Shown: positions 57,849-64,000 of the stretch, piece after piece
Layout: the number at the start of each line of letters is the position of its first letter
How positions within the stretch are numbered: position 1 is the first letter of the stretch
Assembly: GCA_963573305.1 (NCBI GenBank)
Contig: OY754329.1
Location: 137,069,422 to 137,133,421 of the forward strand
Direction of reading: 5' to 3'
DNA: 64,000 nt
From: Pyrrhosoma nymphula
Taxonomy: Eukaryota; Arthropoda; Insecta; Odonata; Coenagrionidae
Translations under genes and position numbers: made by a program
Notes under the pieces: generated by a model
What the model was told of the DNA's origin: nothing
The model's input: the letters and a program-made list of their open reading frames with translations, nothing else
The model's database searches: none

Positions 57849-60070
57849 CCGTGCTGATTGACCTATATCTGAGTTCGTTCTAAAAAATGAGCAATTTTTC
57901 AACAGCCCGGGCTTTTTGTTTCCACAAGCCTGCGATTGCTGATTAGTGGAACTAGGATTTGTATCGTTGAGAATTTCTGATTCTATTTCTTTTTGGCCAT
58001 ACCTCTTCAGATCCACGAATATTTCTACTTTTCGTCTTCCAATACCTGTTTAGGTCTGTGGAATGGGTTCCATTAACCTTCTTTGTTACAATTACTATGA
58101 GCTGATTGCATTGGTCAAGTGGAATAAATAAATACTCTGCATTTCCACATTTAAAAACTCTGGAATTGCAAAGTATTTTTAATTATCACATTATGAAAGA
58201 ACTCCTTATAGTAGAGCCTGAGGCTGTCTTACATCACTTGTCAAGTGGTTGATTCTCTCTCTCTTAGTCTGTCGGCGTATGCAAGGATGAAGATGATTTT
58301 GATTGCTTCTGCGGCATCGGAGAGCAATATATCGACCCACATATCGTCTCCATATAAGACTTTGGGATACCTTGCCCCTAACCAGTAAAAACATTCCACA
58401 ACAAAACTATCCAAACGAATGTATGGCATATTATTCCGATACGGATTTAGGTTTATTCGTAATAGCCTTGACAAATATATGTAATATTTCGGTAATGTTT
58501 CGAAAATGTTTCTCCATTGAAACAATTTTTTTAACTGTCCTTTTTGGTCCCAAAATCGTCTACTATTTTTTTTATCACCACTGCACTTTCGATTGGTCTC
58601 TAAAAATATATTTTTTTCCTGATTATGCCCGGCTTGAATTGGGGTGCTAATTATATTCCCGTGCGTTTAAATATGCCGTCTTGCTGCTGATTCAATTAAT
58701 TCCCATGATAGCGCCATCATGTTCGAAGCGACGAACGTTTGTTTGTCGTTGCCGCTGCCTCTGTACCTCCGTCATCGGGACAGATGACGCATTCGATGCG
58801 CTCTCTCGATTCTCGTTTGTTCTCCGTGACGCGCGCGATACGGGGGACAGAGAAGAGATGGTCGGTTGGTTAGTTGTCGTGGTTGCCTCCGTCTGTATGT
58901 CTCAAGTCCCTTCCCTTGCTTCTTTCCTCACCCCTTCATAAGCTTGCTGCTTGCTGTCCGTCTTAGCATTGCGACACCGGTTTTCTCTCTCACAGACACA
59001 CTCAAAAGAAAAGAGAGAAAAAGATGGAGATTGTTTTGAGATGGAGACGACCCTTTTAAAGATGGATGCGTTCACGTACGTCCTTTTAAGAAGAAGAAGA
59101 CTCTCCGCCCATTTCTGTCGTTTGCGAAGAGGACGGCTACCATTTCTCCCCCTCCCCCTGATCGGACAAGACTTCGCGTGAGGCATAATAACCTAGTAGC
59201 TTCCTTTTTTCCGTTCGGAAAATGCTATGGATGCGCGTATTTCGCTCTTCTCGCAAACCCCGTCGACATTTCCTCCCTTTTCCATTCCTATGCACAACAT
59301 CACCCACTTTGCGACTGCATTTAATTTTTTTCTCTACCGTTTCATTTAATTAGTTTTTTTTCTCGCTCTTCAAACCCTCCCCTAGTTCCACAGATTCCGT
59401 TTTGCTATGCGTGAGTTCTTCTTTTGCACGCGAGATGCCGTTGTGCACTTTGATTTCCGCGCGACGCAACAATAAAGTAGGACGCGTTGCGCGGAATGTG
59501 CCATTGACATTGTTGGCTCGGGTTTATATAGTTTACACCTTGCGCAAGTAGCATTTGCACTTTGGATAGTTGTTATTTCGCTCTAAAGCTAGGTCTCAGC
59601 TACATTACGCTTCAACAATCAGGGTCCCTGCACAAAAATATTTGGTCGGTTTGCGCACAGAGCAATATGCTAAGGAAATACGGATAAAGTGTTCTAAAGT
59701 AAGCCATTCGTAAAATGAGGATGTTGGAAAAACTCGGAAAGGAAGCTATTGTAACAGACCCACACTATACTTATAACTTAAGTCTGCCATCTTGGTTTGC
59801 AAAATATTGTCACCTTGATAATACTGACTTCTTTTCTTTGAAGAAGAATATAAGCGTGTAGCAGAATACTGTAACTCTATAACTACAGTTTAATCAACTT
59901 CCATCCAGAAATGCGAAAAAAATGTCAGTCATGTACCTACGTTACAACGCTGAAAACATCTTTTAAAATCACCATGAAAGTCAATGGGTTTCGTTATTTT
60001 TTGCAACAGAATGCAATATTTGGCGGGGTTTCCTGAGTTTTCAGGCAACAATAAAATAAATATCCATATT
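57849..60070. other. Unassigned DNA with a CpG-rich block
   Basis: 58690-59300 and 59400-59530 are CpG-richer (GACGCGCGCGATACGGGGGA near 58829, GGACGCGTTGCGCGG near 59481). ORFs there (76-94 codons) conflict in strand. TTTATATAG near 59523 is a weak TATA-like site downstream of the second block. No gene can be assigned. Confidence 0.35.
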
Positions 60071-60074
60071 TTTA

Positions 60075-60312
60075 ACGGTGGGTTTACACTGGCAATTTAC
60101 TCCAGCTAGTTTCTTCCGCTAGAACTTTCGGGGGATTTTACTTTGACGAATAAGTTTTCACAAGTTATTCGGTGACAGATTGGTTGCCGTTTGCACTGGT
60201 ACGCTTCTGCAAGCGACAAGCGGACTTGCAAAGCCGTTAGCGCCTACAATTTACATCGTGAGTCGCTTGCAGCTGGTAACTTACGCAATAAACTAGCCAG
60301 CGTCACCCACGT
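60075..60312. mobile_element. MITE, possibly PIF/Harbinger-like (238 bp)
   Basis: The left end ACGGTGGGTTTACACTGGC and the reverse-complemented right end ACGTGGGTGACGCTGGC are imperfect terminal repeats. TTA lies directly outside both (60072-60074 and 60313-60315), the 3-bp duplication typical of PIF/Harbinger elements. The interior has mirrored CTTGCA/TGCAAG and AGCGAC/GTCGCT strings, giving extra folding. It encodes nothing. Confidence 0.5.
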
Positions 60313-60315
60313 TTA

Positions 60316-62481
60316 GAGGTAATAATTAATTCTGCAAATAATATTTCACCCGAAAATTAATAGCCGAAGTAACGTGGAAATTCATTGCGATTTCGATGTT
60401 TTGGTCAAAGTAGGCTTGGCCTTCCTATATCCCATTGCACACCTAATCCTGCCACGCTCCTGTCCTTCCTTGCATGGGGACCAATAGCGCCCTCTCCATG
60501 TTTTTTCAACATATATATCTTTCGCCAATGCTGAGCCCGATGGCATGTCTGCAGGGGCACATTGGAGGAGAATCGTCCACTGTGGCCAAAAGAAGTTTAT
60601 TTTCACTACTTTACTGTCTGGGCGGCTAAAGTGCTTCCCAGCCCGATGGCGCCGCCTATGTGTCTGTTATCGCAGTTGAGTTGAAAGGGGGTTTATCTAC
60701 ATGTAGTGGTGGCGAATTCATATCAGTCATTTGGGCCTACTTCTTGGAACGCTATCAGGAACTTAAAGACCATCCTTCTATTCCTTTGGAGAGTGATTAA
60801 ATCTTTTAATAGTGTCCGAACCTCCAAACTCGATAGTCTTGCTGGACGTCAGTGCTCATAAATTAGCACCTATTTATTTGGGAAAACAACAACCGTTGAC
60901 AGAGTAATGAATTTATGGGGAAAAGATTTTTTATCATGTCGAAATTGCATATTTATACCCTCTAAAGTTGTCAACACACATGATATTCTATGCCTCTGTT
61001 CATAAGTTCTTCTATGCCTCAGTTTGGCACGGAGATTTCAGTGTCAATATCTCTTTTTTACTATTAATCCATAGTTTGGTTGTTAATCTTGAAACACTCA
61101 AAGTTTTTTGGTTGCTTTAGGCTGATAACTTTATAATCAGCAGTGATATATAAGTAATTCATTAGTAATTGCGCTGTTGGCCCGTTGTGCCAATTGGAAA
61201 AGTGGCTTCTCACGCCTGGCTTTGACAACTTTTGCTGTGGCCGCAGGTAATTACCTTGCAAATGATATTGCATTTGTTGTTATACTTATTTAGTCAATGG
61301 TAGTTTTTTCAACTGGATATACCTGTATACTCCATACAATGGGGCCGTCTGTAAACTTTCCTGTAACTTTTTAGGGAGAGCTCTAAAATGTCTTGAGCCT
61401 TGGCAATATCGCAGTTGTGACATCGGTCTCGATGCAATTCGAATTTTTAATGCAACAATGGGGGGTTATCATTCGAATGCTTTTTCGACATTACCGTTGA
61501 AATCAAATTTGCAAAGGTTTTCATATAGGCTTACGGAGTAAGGTCTAACAACAAAATAACTTATCGTAGAAAGTTGAATTTTTTTCTGTTTCCGCAGAAC
61601 GCCCTCTGGCGTAATTTAACCCTTCTATCTAAGGCCCGTGGTACGATTCCCGATGAATACGGATATTTTTTCAAGGTATTTTCTAAATCTTTACACTGTT
61701 GTCTTTCCGGCAGAAGTGGTCATCTTCACAAAGCCTTTTTACGCATCTCTTAGAATAGATCGGGAAGAAGAGGGAAGAAGATATGGATGAAATGACGTCT
61801 CGATCATTAAGGTAAGGTTGTACATTCATTCCACTTTAGAATCCTATATCTCTAGCAAAGTTTTGTAATCTTTAACAGATGATTTACAAATGATCATTTG
61901 TCATGATACCCTGCACGATAAAGTAAAAAGCAAAAATCGTGATACACCCCCATTGAGATTGTTAAAGGGTTTGTATTCGAAATGTCGTCACTGTCGAGTC
62001 TCAACAATGCCTAGTCCTTCCTGAATAATTTCACTAGGTAAGGAAGGGTTTGAAATTATCAACCCTCGACATTATCGAAATTGCCTCGATGTAACTAAAC
62101 TTTTGTCGTACAACAATTGAGAGTTTCCAGGCTCTGGCATCAAAAATTAATTCTCGTATCAAGGCTCAAACATTTGGAGTATGTCGTGAATAAGATCCCT
62201 TGTGAACTCTACATCTATTTGACCCGCACTGAATCTACTTTCAATTTCTTATACCTTTTATTTCCATTTCAAGTCCTCCCTGAAGAACAAATACTCAATT
62301 CCCCCCTTTCGTTTGGCTTGCATAATATATAATAAATAACCCTTTCGCTGATGAAATGAGTTAGTTATTGAACACCAATATTAAGCTGCAAAATATGCAG
62401 ATTATTCCACGAACATACATAGTTTTAATGAACGCTTTTTTCCAGTCATAGGAGCCGGCTGCAGCGCCATTTCTATGGAAT
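60316..62481. other. Unassigned AT-rich DNA (2.2 kb)
   Basis: No recognised gene. A tRNA B-box-like GTGGTACGATTCCCG occurs near 61639 without a matching A box. The ORFs at 60382-60606 and 61064-61273 are unrecognised. Confidence 0.35.
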
Positions 62482-62983
62482 TCCCGCATAGAGATGGGAA
62501 AATTATCGTAATTTTCATCTGAGGTAAATTACCGCGGTAAATTACGGCAAATTTCGAAAATAACCGTAATTTTCCAGTATATTTTAGTTTTAAGCATTTA
62601 AAAGCAAATGCATGGTAAAATAATGAAGCCAATAGCAATACGAAGGGAATACCGATGTTTAAACCATACGTAATACAGCATTAATCTATTAGAAATGTAA
62701 AAAATTGGAAAAAGAACTACGGCAGCAACACGCAATTTGGCTTTCTTTTGTCAAAGTATGAGAATTTATCAAGAAGAATATTCTAATACATTACTCTATT
62801 TTGTTATAATTTGAGTAAAATGCTCCAAAAACGAGTTGTACATGCCTCTTATAATTAAACACATAGAAAATGTAGACTTGGCTTGAATGAACATGTTGGG
62901 AATTCATCTGTATGAAAAATTATCTCAAACGTAGGTGAATTATCTAGAAATTTACCCAAAATTACGGTAATTTTCAAGGGGCG

Positions 62984-63959
62984 CACAGTGGGGCGAAATG
63001 CCTGAAAGCTGGTCAAAACTAGAAAACGTTACTCAATCAATTCAAAATTATGTGCTATATGGTTTTTGAGGTCGCTGACTATGAATCTGCACTTATAATT
63101 TTGCAAAAGTTGTTATTTTTGGGAAAAACTGCGTAAAGGTTGACAATAATTGCGTAAATGTCGTTTGATCGAAGTGAAAGTTTCACAGTGAAAATGCGTT
63201 TATTTATATTTATATGCATACGCCTATCCACGAAAAAATAATAATTCATGGGATTTATGAATTATAATAACAATTCATCAAATCAAAAACACAAAATTTA
63301 AAAACATAAAAATAATTATTATCAAATATGTAAGCAGATGAACACATGCACTCGCACACTGCTCATTCCTCTTCTGATTCTTCATATTCTGAAGTCAACT
63401 GGCCTTCTGCGATATCGGGAACCACAAGCATTTGCCTCACTTCATCACTAAGAGGCTTCATCTTTTTTGGAACAAGATCTTTTTGGCATGAAATGACCGA
63501 GTCCGAGTACACCATTAGCCGGTGAAACATATCGCTCATGGTTAGGATTCTGGAGCATTTCCGCGAATTTTCGAGACGGAAACGCTTCAAATATTTATTT
63601 GTCGCTTCCTGGGCTTCCTCTGACATCTGGCCAATGGGCAGCAAAGCACGTGCTAGTATTTCTTTACCATGCAGCACACTTTCAATTCATTTTGCATCTT
63701 GAAAATTGGTATCAAATTAGCTTCACAGCATACTTTTAAACACGGCTATCGTCGAACGGTCCAGTTCCGTGGCAGAAGGTAACAGAAAAGCTGTCATTTC
63801 AACATTGATTGAAAAACGCAGGTGAATACCTACCGACCTCTAGCATGCATATTTAAGTGGCAAAACTATTTTACTACCTAGCCCTAAACAGAAAAAACAT
63901 ACATTTTAAAGTTTATTTTTTGACTTTTGACCACGATTTAGGTGTTTGGCCCCACTGTG
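62984..63959. mobile_element. Transib-type transposon remnant (976 bp) with RSS-like ends
   Basis: The ends are CACAGTGGGGCGAAATGCCT and, reverse-complemented from the right, CACAGTGGGGCCAAACACCT. After a few differing bases both read GGTCAAAA. GGGCG lies directly outside both (62979-62983 and 63960-63964), a 5-bp GC-rich target duplication. CACWRTG-type ends plus GC-rich 5-bp TSDs are the established hallmark of Transib, the superfamily from which RAG1 and the V(D)J signal sequences derive. The AAAA-rich block starts about 22 bases after the CACAGTG heptamer at both ends, close to the nonamer position of a 23-spacer RSS. The interior carries a transposase remnant on the minus strand. It sits inside a hAT-like repeat. 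Confidence 0.8.
63363..63821 (-). pseudogene. Transib/RAG1-like transposase C-terminal remnant
   Basis: On the minus strand an open frame from 63752 to the stop at 63363 reads LIPIFKMQNELKVCC, then MLHGKEILARALLPIGQ, MSEEAQEATNKYLKRFR, CSRILTMSDMFHRLMVYSD and an acidic tail ending EYEESEEE. The LPIG..SEE.QE..NK..RRFR block corresponds to the last conserved part of Transib transposase and RAG1. The Glu of QEATNK (codon near 63607) sits where the third catalytic acid of the DDE triad lies (E962 of RAG1). Upstream, 63821-63724 in another frame reads FSINVEMTAFLLPSATELDR, compatible with the preceding region after a frameshift. The two Asp-bearing regions are missing, so it is a dead, internally deleted copy. 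The ATG at 63677 is internal and not a true start. Confidence 0.7.
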
Positions 63960-64000
63960 GGGCGTGGTAAATTACGAAAAATACCTTGGTAATTTACGAA

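Larger units (their letters stand above)
62490..64000 (+). mobile_element. Left part of a probable hAT-like element, runs off the window
   Basis: TAGAGATGGGAAAATTATCG at 62490 resembles a hAT terminal repeat (compare TAGTGATGGGCAAA at 42157). It is followed by repeated GTAATTTTC, GGTAAATTAC and ATTACGGTAA blocks (62508-62580 and 62960-62975). The same AATTAC blocks resume at 63966-64000 after the Transib-type insertion, so the host element continues beyond the window. The right end and TSD cannot be seen. A 78-codon minus ORF at 62402-62638 crosses its left edge and is not meaningful. Confidence 0.4.

Noticed and set aside
61600..61680. SINE or tRNA at a B-box-like GGTACGATTCC
   Set aside because: No A box at the right distance and no repeat partner in the window.
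1..64000. CRISPR array, prokaryotic operon or integrated virus
   Set aside because: No regularly spaced identical repeats, no compact same-strand gene runs and no viral structural or polymerase genes. The only polymerase motifs belong to LINE fragments.

Overview
This window looks like arthropod, probably insect, nuclear DNA. It is AT-rich overall, with scattered CpG-rich patches, CA and CT microsatellites, tRNA-like and 5S-rRNA-like SINEs, and decayed LINE reverse transcriptases of a kind common in insect genomes. No stretch reads as a bacterial, viral or organellar gene block. I find no complete protein-coding host gene. The longest ORFs are about 125 codons and almost all are chance or antisense readings. 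The window is best read as intergenic or long-intron sequence of a large, transposon-rich genome, with one plausible TATA promoter plus 5' exon near 12,970-13,072. The species assignment is inference.

Layout. 0-6 kb: an AATGCATTT-rich patch, a fold-back repeat of Penelope type, two antisense LINE C-terminal fragments and a long hairpin. 7-17 kb: a 260-bp hAT-type MITE with target-site duplication (TSD), a CpG-rich block, SINEs, two tandem related hairpins, the promoter candidate and further CpG-rich blocks. 17-27 kb: one small ORF, a sense LINE fragment, a 5S-rRNA-derived SINE with a 13-bp TSD, a local 145-bp direct duplication and more SINE copies. 27-42 kb: a palindromic Penelope-like insertion with an 11-bp TSD, three tRNA-like SINEs, and antisense LINE pieces including one with the reverse-transcriptase FADD motif. 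42-49 kb: a 6,568-bp hAT-type element (42157-48724) with a perfect 8-bp TSD. It has no recognisable transposase but carries exon-like open segments and a nested hammerhead-ribozyme-like Penelope fragment. 49-62 kb: mostly unassigned AT-rich DNA with a 197-bp fold-back MITE, a second copy of the hAT MITE with perfect TSD, a hairpin and a Harbinger-like MITE. 62-64 kb: the start of another hAT-like element, into which a 976-bp Transib-type element is inserted.

Most interesting points. (1) The 62984-63959 element has RSS-heptamer-like ends CACAGTG/CACTGTG, a 5-bp GGGCG TSD, and a degenerate transposase C-terminus resembling the RAG1/Transib catalytic-Glu region. (2) The 6.6-kb hAT element may have captured foreign exons. 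(3) Several Penelope-like fold-back fragments carry hammerhead-like cores; the one at 45726-45764 keeps CUGAUGA and GAAAC intact. These elements do not form one pathway: they are successive, partly nested insertions, and the order of nesting can be read from their TSDs. All family assignments come from reading motifs by eye, with no database search.
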